From contig CAWGUD010000018.1 of assembly GCA_963825685.1 (NCBI GenBank), positions 1 to 64,000 of the forward strand: a stretch of 64,000 nucleotides of DNA. Direction: 5' to 3'. The position numbers and the translations under genes were made by a program. The DNA is from JAOUEA01 sp963825685. Lineage in GTDB: Bacteria; Actinomycetota; UBA4738; HRBIN12. The notes beneath the pieces were generated by a model. That model was given only the letters and a program-made list of their open reading frames with translations. It did not search any database and was not told the origin of the DNA. Below are positions 17,608 to 27,570 of the stretch, in pieces (position 1 is the first letter of the stretch; each line of letters opens with the position of its first letter).

Positions 17608-18933
17608 GCGGACAGCGCCTCGGCGATCGACTCGTCGAGGATGCCGAACACGGTCGCCAGCTCCTCGACCGGCATCACGAGCGACGGCTGGATGTTGAGC
17701 GACGTCGTCGACGGGTCGATCAGCAGGCCGCGCCGCACGCATCCCCACGCGACCCGCTCCTGCAGCTCGAGATCGCGTTCCTTCGTCACACGGTCCTTCA
17801 CGAACTCGATCGCCATGAAGCAGCCGGTGGCCCTCACGTCGCCGATCGCCTCGTAGCGATCCATGAGCCCGCGGAGCGCCTCGAGGCCCGCCGCCTCCAG
17901 CGCCATCACGTTCTCGAGGATCGGCTCCTGCTCGAACACGTCGAGCGTGGCCAGCGCCGCCGCGCACGCCGCCGGCAGCCACGACCACGTCGAGCCGGTC
18001 GACACGTCGTCGAAGTCCATCGACGACTCGGTGCCGAGCAGCGCGCCGATCGGCATCACGCCGCCGCCCATCGACTTCCCCAGGGCCAGCAGGTCGGGCT
18101 CGACCCCGAACCGCTCGACGGCGAACATCGTGCCCGTCCGGCCGAACCCGGTCTTCACCTCGTCCGCGCACAGGAGGAAGTCGAACTCGCGGCAGAGGTC
18201 GTTGAGCGCGGGCCAGAACGTCTCGGGCGGGGCGACGCACCCGCCGGAACCCATCACCGGCTCGATCACGAATCCCGCCACTTCGCGCGGATCGACCGCG
18301 TGGTGCAGCAGGAAGTCGCGCAGGAAGTCCACCGTGCCGTCGCCCGTGCCACCTGGCCGGGCCGTGAACGGCGTGCGGTACGGGTTCGGATACGGCACGT
18401 GCACGAACCCGGGCATCAACGCGCGGTAGCCGTAGGAGAGATCGCTCGTCTCGGCGCCGATCGCGCCGGCCGTGCCGGCTTCCCCGTGGTAGCCGCCCAT
18501 GAACCCGATCACGATGGGTCGTCCGGTCGCGCGGCGCATGAACCGCACCGCGGTCTCGACGGCTTCCGTGCCGTTCAACGCGATGTCGACCCGCGAGAGC
18601 GCGCCGGGAGCGATCGCGACGAGCCGCTCGGCCAGGGGCAGCACGTACTCGTGCGAGTAGTAGTGGGTGTCCTCGTTGCCGTAGCGCCTGAGGGCGTCGA
18701 CGGCCGCCTCCGTGATGTCGGCGCGAGCGGCCCCCGCAGGCACCGAGGCCATCGCGCTGATGCAGTCGAGGTAGACGTTGCCGTCGATGTCCTCGACCTC
18801 GTACCCGGACTTGCGGCTGATCACGAACGGGCCGACCTCGTCGGCCAGTCCGCGGTACAGGACCGCGGACTGGCGCTCGAGGATGTCGCGCGCGTCTTCG
18901 GCCCCGGGGGACCGAGACGATATGCGCGGACAC
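17604..18933 (-). CDS. Class III PLP aminotransferase (one frameshift near the start)
   Basis: After correction this is a 442-residue omega-aminotransferase. It has IDGNVYLDCISAMASVPAG, NGTEAVETAVRF, GFMGGYHGE, LLCADEVKTGFGRTG and the PLP lysine in LGKSMGGG. The N-terminus starts at GTG 18933 (SAHIVSVP), with an extra C near 18908 before GAEDARDIL. Family members transfer amino groups from diamines, omega-amino acids or ornithine to a keto acid. This fits with an amine importer in the same locus. It lies 20 bp downstream of the PhoX-like gene. Confidence 0.9.
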
Positions 18934-18952
18934 GCCGTTCGCCCGCTCGTCG

Positions 18953-20446
18953 TCACAGACCGATGCTGTCCCAGTCGCCCGTGATCGCGCACGTGATGCC
19001 GGGCACCTGGATGTTCACGAACAGCCACTCGCCGTTCGGGCTGAAGCACGGGCCCGCGAACTCCGAGAAGCCGAGGCCGTCGCCGGCCGAGCGACCGTCG
19101 TCGGGCACCGTCGGGTCGTAGAGCTTGCCCGACGCCTCGAGGTAGTGCTGCTGCACCGCGAGCAGGTTCTCGGCAACGTTGATCATCGTGCCGTTCGGCA
19201 GCAGCGCCTTCACGAAGTTGCTCTTCAGGTTCCCGTCCTCGGCGATCACGATCGCACCACCGGGGCTCGTGGTCATGTTGTCGGGACCATCGAGCTGACC
19301 CTTGGCCGCCGACTCGAACAGCAGCTCGAGCTCGCCGCGCTCGTTCAGCTCGCCGGCGTTGTTCGTCGGCGTGTACGACCAGATCTGACCGAGCCCGGCG
19401 TCGCCGCCGTCGCTCGAGCCGAACACGACCGAGCCGTCGCGGTAGGTGCAGCCCTCGCCGCCCAGGAACTTCGCGCCGCCCTTGGCCCGGCCCTGCTGGA
19501 ACACGGCCGACGCGTTGTTCTCGGCGTTCGCGGGGTCCACATCGTCGATCGTGACCCAGTTGCACTCGAGCACGTCGCCGACCGTCTGTCCGGTGATCGT
19601 GTTGTACTTCGGCTGGCCCTTGACCCGGAGCATCTGCAGCACGCCCTTGCGCAGGTTGCCGGGCGTGTCGGGGATGAACCGGTAGAAGCCGTCGGGGCCC
19701 TCGTCCTCGGTCTGGTAGATCACGCCGGTGTCGGGGTCGACCGCGCCGGCCTCGTGCAGGAACCGACCGAGCTTCTTGTACGGCTTGGTCAGCACGGCGC
19801 CGTCGTTGGCCGGGTCGACCTCGAAGACGTAGCCGTGCGGCTTCTGGCGGCCCGAGTTGACACCCGCCGTCGTCTCCTCACACGTGATCCAGGTGTCCCA
19901 CGGCGTCGGCATGCCGGCGCAGTTCGTGTCGGTGCCGTTCAGGCTGATCCAGTGCGAGATCAGCTCCGCGTTGGACGCATCGATCTCGAGGGTCACGGTG
20001 CCGCCGGGCGCCTTCTTGTCCCATGCCGTCGCGGGGTCGCCGATGACCGTGCCGGCCGGGACGTCGTTGCCCTCACCGAGCTCGTGGTTGCGCACGATGC
20101 GCCACCGGCCGCCGCCCATGTTGAAGACGGCCATGCCGTCGTGGATCGGCGGGGTGATGAAGCCGTCGGTCATCGCCGAGCCGAACGCTCCGAACGTGTG
20201 GTAGCTGAAGCCGGGCGGCAGCGCCATCTCGGGGCCGGCAGCCACGAGGCCCGCGCCACGGGGCTGCACCGACGACGTGCTCTGGGCCAGCATCGCGGCG
20301 CCGGCTTCCCGGTCGCGCTCCATCAACACCGCGCTCGCCATCGCCGTGCCGATCACACCCATGCGGATGAAGCTGCGACGGTCCACTTCCCCTCGACGTC
20401 CGACGCCGTCCGCCCGTACCGCCATGTCCGGATCGTTGGTCTGCAA
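18953..20446 (-). CDS. Tat-exported PhoX-like protein (DUF839)
   Basis: This protein of about 497 residues has a twin-arginine signal (DRRSFIRMGVIGTAMASA) and the DUF839 core found in PhoX alkaline phosphatases: WRIVRNHELGEG, TPWDTWITCEETT, GRFLHEAGAVDPDTGVIYQTEDEG, VFGSSDGGDAGLG. PhoX enzymes hold calcium and iron and act outside the membrane on phosphate esters. The TTG at 20446 has an AGGGGGG ribosome binding site 8 nt upstream; ATG 20425 is the alternative. The operator over its promoter places it in the GntR regulon rather than under phosphate control alone. Confidence 0.88.
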   Translation of the reverse strand: MQTNDPDMAVRADGVGRRGEVDRRSFIRMGVIGTAMASAVLMERDREAGAAMLAQSTSSVQPRGAGLVAAGPEMALPPGFSYHTFGAFGSAMTDGFITPPIHDGMAVFNMGGGRWRIVRNHELGEGNDVPAGTVIGDPATAWDKKAPGGTVTLEIDASNAELISHWISLNGTDTNCAGMPTPWDTWITCEETTAGVNSGRQKPHGYVFEVDPANDGAVLTKPYKKLGRFLHEAGAVDPDTGVIYQTEDEGPDGFYRFIPDTPGNLRKGVLQMLRVKGQPKYNTITGQTVGDVLECNWVTIDDVDPANAENNASAVFQQGRAKGGAKFLGGEGCTYRDGSVVFGSSDGGDAGLGQIWSYTPTNNAGELNERGELELLFESAAKGQLDGPDNMTTSPGGAIVIAEDGNLKSNFVKALLPNGTMINVAENLLAVQQHYLEASGKLYDPTVPDDGRSAGDGLGFSEFAGPCFSPNGEWLFVNIQVPGITCAITGDWDSIGL

Positions 20447-20511
20447 CGCGGGTTCCCCCCTTCGCCCCGCCGCACATCGTCCCGATCGGGGTCGATGCGC
20501 TCCGCGGAGCC

Positions 20512-20526
20512 TGTGGACTGTCGACA
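20512..20526. promoter_or_regulatory. Operator palindrome upstream of the PhoX-like gene
   Basis: TGTGGAC-T-GTCGACA matches TGTCRAC-N-GTYGACA with one mismatch. On the minus strand it overlaps a -10 box TAGATT (20531-20526), which lies 18 bp after TTGACC. A second, weaker copy of the motif starts at 20519. Confidence 0.7.
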
Positions 20527-20555
20527 ATCTACGAACCAACGGGGTGCCCGGTCAA
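20526..20555 (-). promoter_or_regulatory. Predicted sigma-70-type promoter of the PhoX-like gene
   Basis: TTGACC, an 18-bp spacer and TAGATT read toward the PhoX-like gene. The -10 element touches the operator. The predicted transcript starts about 70 nt upstream of the chosen TTG. Confidence 0.5.
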
Positions 20556-20600
20556 CCCCTGCCCGTACGATGACGGCTCCGGATCGATCGGAGGCGAACG

Positions 20601-21122
20601 GTGAGCGCACACGAGGGGAACGATCGGGCGCTGCTCGTGGCGATGCCGGCGCGCCATCTCGAGGCGGCGCGGCTCGTCTGCGACGAGGCCGGCGCGGTGA
20701 CGCTTCCCGCGGGAGGGCCGGGCGACCTCGACGACGCCACCGACGGCCTCATCGTGCTCGTGATCGTGACGGAAGCCGGCGAGGCCGAGGTGCCCGCCGC
20801 CACGTGGCGAGCCGTCTTCGAGGCACGCGTGCCCCACCGGCCCGGCGATCCGTGGCCGCAGGGTCTGCCCGCCACGTGGATCGAGGAGCACGGGGAGGAC
20901 AGACGCGCCACCGATGGAACCCGTTCAGCCCCCGGACGACGAGGACGACGATGACGAGACGACGAGGACCTCGTCGGGCCGCAGTCGTTCTTCCGCGTTC
21001 GGGCGCTCGTGCCGTCACCGAAGCACGAGTGGGTCCACGCGAACGAGCTCGTGCCGAAGCAGCAGCGCGGCGGCCGGACCTTCGTGCCCCGCACCCCGCG
21101 GCTGATCCGGTTCGTCGACTGA
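20601..21122 (+). CDS. Unknown protein with acidic linker (two compensating frameshifts)
   Basis: The first part (residues 1-105) reads MSAHEGNDRALLVAMPARHL and LPAGGPGDLDDATDGLIVLV. The frame shifts near 20914 into an acidic stretch (EPVQPPDDEDDDDE) and back near 20957, ending GPQSFFRVRALVPSPKHEW to TPRLIRFVD. The start and end are in the same frame, and total length is about 173 residues. I do not recognise a family. The gene is divergent from the PhoX-like gene and convergent with the FAD oxidoreductase. Confidence 0.6.
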
Positions 21123-21137
21123 TCGAGCCCGCCGGGC

Positions 21138-22743
21138 TCAGCGCCGGCGCGAGCCCTTCGCGTCGCGCAGCACCTCGCGCGCCGCGTTGCGTCCGTTCGC
21201 CCCGGTGACCCCGCCACCCGGGTGCGTGCCGGCGCCGCAGAGGTAGAGCCCTCGGATCGGCGTGCGGTAGTCCGCCCAGCCGCGCACCGGCCGCAGGAAC
21301 AGCAGCTGGTCGGGCGCCATGTCGCCGTGCAGCGCATGCCCGCCGGTGAGCCCCATCAGCCGTTCCATGTCGAGCGGGGTGACGACCTGGCGATGCTCGA
21401 TCAGGTCGGGCAGCTTCGGGAAGTGCTCGGCCATCGTGGCGATCGCGCGGTCGGCACGATCCTCCTTGATGTCGTCCCACTCGGCGTCGCGCAGGTGGTA
21501 GGGCTGGGAGTTCACGTCGATCGTCATGATGTGCTTGCCCTCGGGGGCGAGCGACGGGTCGTGCACCGTCGGGAAGCACACCTCTATGTGGGCCGGATCG
21601 GCGGCGATGCCCTGCACCGCCTGCGCCTGCTGGAAGTCCATGTCGGCGACGAACGGGTTCATCTCCATGATGCCCGTGTGGTACGGCTGCACGCCGTCCT
21701 CGGGCAGCCCCTTCACGTAGGGAAGCTCGCGCACGGCGAGGTTGATCTTGATGCTCGTGCCCATGCACCGGTACGCCTCGATGCGCGAGACGAACTCGCC
21801 GGGCAGGTCGTCGCGCTCGCACATCGAGAGGAACGTGCGCTTGGGGTCGGCGTTGGAGAGCACGCGCGTGGCCGCGATCTCCTCCCCGTTCGCCAGGCGC
21901 ACGCCCACGGCCCGGCCGCCGCGACTCACGATGCGCTCGACCTCGGCGTCGCACCGGATCTCCGCCCCGGCCTCGCGGGCGGCATCGGCCATCGTGGCGG
22001 TGAGCACGCCCATGCCGCCACGCACGAACCCCCACTGGCGCACGCCGCCGTCGACGTCCTCGCTCGCGTGGTCGTGCAGCAGCACGTACGCCGTGCCCGG
22101 CGTCGACGGCCCCGCCACGCTGTCGTTGATCGCGTGCCAGCCCATCGCGGCCTTCACGTGCTCGCTCTCGAACCGCTCCGACAGGAACTGGTTCGCGCTC
22201 GTCGAGAACAGGTACGCGAGGTCTGCCAGGCGCTTGCGCTGGCGCAGGCCGATGCGCCCCCACTTCGCGAGGGCGCCGAGGTCGCTCAGCGATCGCACGC
22301 GCGGATCGGGCGCCGTCCAGTTGAACGAGGGAAGCACCGCCTGCACGAGCTCGGCGAGGTCGTCCTCGAACCGCGGGAGCGCCCGCGCGTCGGCGGTCGA
22401 GAACTTCCGTGTCGCCTCGACGTTCTCGGCCATGTCGTCGCCGAGGTAGTAGCTGGCGCCGTCCGGATACAGGTTCAGGGTCGGCCCGGCCGGGTCGACC
22501 GCGATGCCTCGCTGCACGAGGCGCATGTCCTGCCAGATCTGCTCGCGCAGCATCGAGAGCACGTAGGCGCCGGTCGAGGCGCGGATAGCCGGGCGCGAAC
22601 TCCTCGGTGTTGCAGGCGCCGCCGACGAACGGCCGGCGCTCGAGGACGAGGGTACGCAGCCCCGCACGGGAGAGGTAGAAGGCGGCGACGAGGCCGTTGT
22701 GGCCCCCACCGACGATCACGGCGTCGTACGCGGCCCGGCTCAT
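21138..22743 (-). CDS. FAD-dependent oxidoreductase, phytoene dehydrogenase/PYROXD2-like (one frameshift)
   Basis: This protein of about 534 residues begins with a dinucleotide-binding fold (DAVIVGGGHNGLVAAFYLSRAG) and ends with the family's FAD loop YLCGAGTHPGGGVTGANGRNAA. A one-base gain near 22588 breaks the frame after FAPGY. Enzymes of this family oxidise C-C or C-N bonds with bound FAD. The ATG at 22743 lies at the predicted transcription start, so the message is probably leaderless. The operator over the promoter puts it in the GntR regulon. The substrate is unknown. Confidence 0.88.
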
Positions 22744-22750
22744 CGGCCGG

Positions 22751-22779
22751 ACGCTACCGAGCCGATTGTCGACTGTCAA
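22751..22779 (-). promoter_or_regulatory. Predicted promoter of the FAD oxidoreductase gene
   Basis: A perfect TTGACA (22779-22774), a 17-bp spacer and TAGCGT (22756-22751) end about 7 bp before the ATG, as expected for a leaderless transcript. The -35 hexamer lies inside the operator. Confidence 0.6.
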
Positions 22780-22781
22780 CC
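22767..22781. promoter_or_regulatory. Operator palindrome upstream of the FAD oxidoreductase
   Basis: TGTCGAC-T-GTCAACC matches TGTCRAC-N-GTYGACA except near the last half-site. It overlaps the -35 box of the promoter, like the operator of the transporter operon. Confidence 0.65.
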
Positions 22782-22793
22782 AAGGACGAGCCG

Positions 22794-24034
22794 TCACGAG
22801 CGCGGCCTTGACGACCTCGCCGCCCTTCATCACGAAGGGCACCTGCTCGAGGATCGAGACGTCGTCGGTCGGGTCGCCCTCGCACGGCGATCACGTCGGC
22901 GAACAGCCCGGGCGCGATCGTGCCCACGCGGTCTTCCCACCCCATCAGCTCGGCGGACCAGCGCGTGGCGCTCTGGATCGCCTGCATCGGCGTGAGCCCG
23001 TAGCGCACGTAGTAGGGGAACTGCCGGGCGTTCACGCCGTGCGGCGCGATGCCCGAGTCGGTGCCGAACGCGATGCGCACGCCCGCCTTCACGCACTTCG
23101 TGAACCCCTCGCGCTGGGCGTCGTTCGTGAGGTGGACCTTCTCGATCACCTCGTCGGTGTAGCCGAGCGAGGGTCCGACCTCGAGCATGTAGTCGCCGTC
23201 GTACATGTCGGCCACGAGGTACGTGCCGTGCTCGGCCATCAGCTCGATCGCCTCGTCGTCCATCAGCGAGCCATGCTCGATCGAGCGCACGCCGGCGCGC
23301 ACCGCGCGCTTGATGCCCTCGGCGCCGTGCGCATGGGCGGCGACGTGCGTGCCGGCGCCCTCGGCTTCCTCGACCGCCGCCCGCAGCTCGTCCTCGGTGA
23401 ACTCGGGCATGCCGGGGTTCGTGCCGCTCGTGAGCACGGCGCCGGTCGCGAGCACCTTGATGAAGTCGGCGCCGTAGCGCAGCACCTGTCGCACGGTCGA
23501 TCGCATCTGGTCCACGCCGCTCGTCACGCCGAAGCGCAGCTCGCGCGGCACGACCTCGTCGACGTCGACGGCCAGGCCGGTCACGTCGCCGGCACCGCCG
23601 GGGGTCGTCACGTAGGCGCCCGCGCACATCATGCGGGGCCCGGGGAACCAGCCCGCCTCGATGCCTTCCTTCAGGGCGACGTCGCAGAAGGCGCGGAACG
23701 TGCCGATGTCGCGCACGGTCGTGAACCCCGCCTCGATCGTGCGCCGCGCGTTGCGGACGCCGACGATCGCCTCCTGCGCGCTGGAGCGCATCACGAGCTG
23801 GGCGTAGCCCTGCCCGTTGTCGTCGTCGCCGATCAGGTGGGAGTGCATGTCCATGAGGCCGGGCAGCAGCGTGTGACCCGGCAGATCGATGCGGCGGGCT
23901 TCGGCCGGAGCGTCGGCCGTCGCCACGACGTCGACGATGCGATCGCCCTCGACGATCACCGCGCGATCGGGCACGACCTCTCCCCGCTCGGTGTCGATCA
24001 ACCGGTCCGCCGTGACCACGATGCGCTCGCTCAT
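22794..24034 (-). CDS. Metal-dependent amidohydrolase, imidazolonepropionase/prolidase-like (frame disturbed at the 3' end)
   Basis: This protein of about 413 residues starts at ATG 24034. It has the metal-binding HxH pair H64/H66 (MDMHSHLIG), a likely carboxylated lysine in ADFIKVLATG, His in HAHGAEGI and SIEHGSL, and Asp in FGTDSGIAPH. A missing or extra G near 22885 shifts the frame into DPTDDVSILEQVPFVMKGGEVVKA. In that frame no stop occurs before the FAD gene; a second indel would expose the TGA at 22796-22794, which I use as the end. These enzymes cleave cyclic amides, dipeptides or ureido bonds. Confidence 0.85.
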
Positions 24035-24075
24035 GGCGCGGAGGATACCGCCTGCGGCCACTATTCCAAGATGGA

Positions 24076-24855
24076 CTAGAGCGTGGCGAGGCCGCCCTGG
24101 AGCAAGCCCTCCAGCAGTCGCCGCAGCTCGTCGCCCTCGAAGCTGCGGTCGTGGCCGGCGCAGACGCGCCGCACCGGCAGCGACGCGAGCCGCGTCAGCG
24201 ATGCCTCGGCCGCCTCGAGGTCGTCGAAGCCCAGGCGCGCGTCGACGTAGGCGGTGTCGCCGCTGAACAGCAGCCCGGTGGCCGCCTCCCACAGCGCGAT
24301 GGAGCCGGGCGTGTGGCCCGGCACGTGCAGCACCTCGACCTGCCGGTCGCCGAGGTCGATCACGTCGCCGTCGCTCACGAACGAGGTCGGCTCGGCGCCG
24401 GGCGCGACCCAGCCCGCGACGTCGAAGCCGTCGAGCGGCAGCGCCTCGATCGTGTGCTCCGGCACGTCGAAGCCGTAGTACGCGAACATCTCGTCGACGC
24501 CGTCGGGCTGGGCGTCCCGCTCGATCCGCACCGGGAACGGCTGGCGCGTCTCCGCCGCGTCGGCCTCGTGGCACCGGCGATCGTCGAACTCCGCGAGGCC
24601 GCCGACGTGGTCGAAGTGGCCGTGCGTCGCGACCGCGATCACGGGGCGGCCGGAGGCGAGCTCCTCGATCGCCGGGCGCAGCGCGCCGATGCCGTTGGCG
24701 GTGTCGACCACGAGGTCGGCGTCGCGTCCGCGCACGTGCCACACGTTGGACTCCAGCATCGGCGTGATGTGCGCCTCGACGAGCAGGGTCACGCCGTCGC
24801 CGGCGTCGTGCGTCCGCCACCACCGATCGGCGACCGGCAACGCCCCGGAGCTCAC
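24076..24855 (-). CDS. Metallo-beta-lactamase-fold hydrolase
   Basis: This 259-residue protein has the metal-binding motif THGHFDHVGG (H78, H80, D82, H83), then HVPGHTPGSIALW and LLFSGDTAY with further ligands. The fold covers thioesterases, lactonases and glyoxalase II-type enzymes. The GTG start at 24855 overlaps the stop of the decarboxylase-like gene (GTGA), so they form an operon with the amidohydrolase downstream. Confidence 0.92.
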   Translation of the reverse strand: MSSGALPVADRWWRTHDAGDGVTLLVEAHITPMLESNVWHVRGRDADLVVDTANGIGALRPAIEELASGRPVIAVATHGHFDHVGGLAEFDDRRCHEADAAETRQPFPVRIERDAQPDGVDEMFAYYGFDVPEHTIEALPLDGFDVAGWVAPGAEPTSFVSDGDVIDLGDRQVEVLHVPGHTPGSIALWEAATGLLFSGDTAYVDARLGFDDLEAAEASLTRLASLPVRRVCAGHDRSFEGDELRRLLEGLLQGGLATL

Positions 24856-26090
24856 GCGCGGTCCTCGAACAGCACCGACGGCGAGGGCTCGCGCAGGCAG
24901 TGTGCGGACGTCATCGACGCGTTGTACGAGCCCACGTTCGGCAACGCGACGATGTCTCCCTCGCGCACGTCGGGGAACGGATGATCCTCGGCGAACAGGT
25001 CGGGCCCCTCGTTGATGTGCCCCGAGAACGTCACGTCGTGCACCGGCGGCGCGTCGGCCGCGCGGCACAGGATCGGGAAGAACGGGATGCGATAGACGAA
25101 GTGCTCGTTGAGCACGTTCCAGCCGGTGTCGAGGCCGACGAACGTGGTGCCCTCGCGGTCCTCGACCGTCACGACCTCGGCCAGATGCACCCCGGCCTGC
25201 TTCGCGATGAACTCGCCGGGCTCGGTGGCGACCGTCACCCCGAGCGGGCCGAAGTGGCGGGCCATGATGGCGGCCCACGCCGCGAGGTCGAGCGGCTCGT
25301 CGGTCGGACGGAACGGCACGCCGAGCCCGCCGCCCGTGTTCACCTCGACGATCGGGCACCCTGCGTCGATCAGCGTCGCCGTGGCCTCGGCGACCCGGCG
25401 CATCACCTCGTCGACCACGTCGAGCTGGTCGTCGAAGTAGAGGTAGCCCGAGTGCACGTGCACCGTGTCGATCGTGAGGTCGTGGCGCCCGGCGATCTCG
25501 ACGGCGTCCGCGAGCCGTTCCGGGTAGATGCCGAACTTCGTCGGCTTCGCGCCCGCGTACGCGCTCTCGCTGCCGCCGGCGTGCGTCGCCCCCGCGCGCG
25601 GATTCACCCGGACGCCCACGGTCCGGCCGGGCGCTGCGCGGCCGACGCGTTCCAGCTGGCTCAGCAGGTCGACGTTCAGATGACAGCCGGTCGGCAGGAT
25701 GCGGGCGAGGTCGCGATCGGACAGGTTCGTGCCCGTGTAGCTGATCTCCTCGGGCCCCCAGCCGTGCTCGAGCGCCCACTCGAGCTCTCCCGGCGAGCAC
25801 ACGTCGAGACCCACGTACGGAGCGCGCTCCCGCAGGAACCGCAGGAAGCCGGGCTCCCGCTGGGCCTTCAACGCGTAGCGCACCCGGCCGGGGACACCCG
25901 ACCCCTCGAACGCATCGCGCAGGGCCTCGGCCTGCTCGCGTGCGCGCTCGAGGTCGTAGACGAACAGCGGGGTGCCGTGCTCGCGGGCGAGGTGTTCCGC
26001 GTCGCGGCCGGCGACCGTGAGCCGGCCGTCGGCGATGCCGAGGCCCGGTCGAGCCCACCATGTGCGTTCCCCGGTCGTCGTCGCGCGCAT
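24852..26090 (-). CDS. PLP fold-III decarboxylase, diaminopimelate/ornithine type
   Basis: This 412-residue enzyme has the PLP lysine K75 in RYALKAQ, the segment LDVCSPGELEWAL, the HVHSGYLYFDDQ loop, the phosphate-binding VNTGGGLGVPF and VATEPGEFI, and C-terminal LPNVGSYNASM. The family decarboxylates meso-diaminopimelate, ornithine, arginine or carboxynorspermidine. The usual YAVKAN is YALKAQ here, and the EPGR motif is EPGE, so the substrate may be unusual. In this locus a role in amine or diamino-acid metabolism is more likely than lysine synthesis. Confidence 0.88.
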   Translation of the reverse strand: MRATTTGERTWWARPGLGIADGRLTVAGRDAEHLAREHGTPLFVYDLERAREQAEALRDAFEGSGVPGRVRYALKAQREPGFLRFLRERAPYVGLDVCSPGELEWALEHGWGPEEISYTGTNLSDRDLARILPTGCHLNVDLLSQLERVGRAAPGRTVGVRVNPRAGATHAGGSESAYAGAKPTKFGIYPERLADAVEIAGRHDLTIDTVHVHSGYLYFDDQLDVVDEVMRRVAEATATLIDAGCPIVEVNTGGGLGVPFRPTDEPLDLAAWAAIMARHFGPLGVTVATEPGEFIAKQAGVHLAEVVTVEDREGTTFVGLDTGWNVLNEHFVYRIPFFPILCRAADAPPVHDVTFSGHINEGPDLFAEDHPFPDVREGDIVALPNVGSYNASMTSAHCLREPSPSVLFEDRA

Positions 26091-26239
26091 CCGGCACAGG
26101 CTAGCGGGAGGTGGCCCGGGTCGTCGGCGGATGCCACGATGTCGCCCCATACCCGGGAAGGCGACACGACGAGGCAGTCCCTGGACGACCGGGGCGTTCG
26201 GCCGCGACGACGAGTCGCGCGCGGACTCATCCTGTCGGT

Positions 26240-27509
26240 ATGGAGGCGATGCATCCCTCGTCGGGACCGCCCTCGGCGGCCAGGTCGGCGACACAGGTGA
26301 GGCCGACCCACCTGATCTCCGCGTTCGTCCTGCTCGCGCTGTGGTTGCCGACGATCGCGAGCGCGGGCGAGGGGCCCGACGCCCCGGCGCCCTCGTGCGG
26401 AGGCGTCGAGGCGACCCTGGTCGGGACGGATGGGAACGACCTCCTCCTCGGCACCGATGGGCCCGATGTGGTCGTCGCGGGCGCCGGCTTCGACGTCGTC
26501 GTGACCTATCGGGGCGCCGACATCGTGTGCGGAGGCCCGGGCGACGACGAGCTCGTCGGGCTCGCGGGAGACGACCTCCTGCTCGGCGGCTCGGGGAACG
26601 ATTCCCTCTTCGGGGTGACCGAGGACGATCGGCAGTACGGCGGCGACGGCATCGACCTGATGACGTCCGGAGGCGGGGACACCGGCGCCGACCTGCTGAG
26701 TGGCGATGAGGGGAACGACGCCTTGCTCAATGCCGGACCGGGGAACGATGACCTCGCCGGAGGACCCGGCCGCGACGTCCTCCAGGGACACACCGGCGAC
26801 GACCGTCTGACCGGAGACGCCGACGATGACATCCTCGACGCGGGTCCCGGGGTCGACCATATCCACGGTGGCACCGGCCGGGACGCGTGCTTCGGTGGCG
26901 AGACACAAGCCGGTTGCGAACGCGGCGGTTCCCTCCGCAACACGCCCACGATGTGCTTCTCTCGACGTCCCACGCTGATGGGAACCGCCGGTCACGACGT
27001 GCTCGTCGGGACGTCGGGAGCCGACACGATCCAAGGCCGAGGAGGCAACGACGCGATCTTCGGTCTCGAGGGCAACGACCGACTCTGCGGCGGCCCGGGC
27101 ACCGACCTGCTCGACGGCGATATCGGACGGGATGCCTTGGACGGCGACGACGGTCCCGACTTCTTGATGGCCGGCACGAGCGAGGATCGCCTCTACGGGG
27201 GTCTCGCCCGAGACGCGCTCGAGGGCGGCGCCGGCGACGACGTCGATGTTCGGCGAAGAGGGTGACGACATCGCCTACGGCGACGACGGCGCCGATCGCA
27301 TGATGGGTGGCCCCGGCTCGGATCACATGGCGGGCGGCATGCACATCGATCGGATCCTCGGAGGAACCGGGAACGATCGGCTCTTCGGCGTCGAGTACCG
27401 CGACTACCTGCAAGGCGACACCGGTATCGACGTGTGCCTGGACTGGGAGCTCGATGCCGTCGGGTGCGAGATCTCGGTCGCGGGTCGCAAGGGTCCGGAC
27501 TCCGCCTGA
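26240..27509 (+). CDS. Secreted RTX-like calcium-binding repeat protein (one frameshift)
   Basis: A signal peptide (HLISAFVLLALWLPTIASA) is followed by many glycine/aspartate nonapeptides of the GGxGxDxLx type: GTDGNDLLLG, GGPGDDELVG, GGSGNDSLFG, GGPGTDLLDG, GEEGDDIAYG. These form a calcium-loaded beta-roll. The frame changes near 27248, between GAGDD and MFGEEGDD; corrected length is about 422 residues. Paired cysteines in the middle and at the end may close disulfides. No catalytic domain is visible, so a structural or adhesive surface role is most likely. Confidence 0.83.
26440..27400 (+). repeat. RTX-type nonapeptide coding repeats
   Basis: The DNA codes for roughly twenty-five imperfect glycine/aspartate-rich units in two blocks, separated by a cysteine-containing spacer near 26900-26975. 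Confidence 0.7.
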
Positions 27510-27570
27510 CCGGACGCCGAGATCACGGTGGCCCTTGCAGGTGTGGACCGTGGAACGCGAGGATGCCGTG

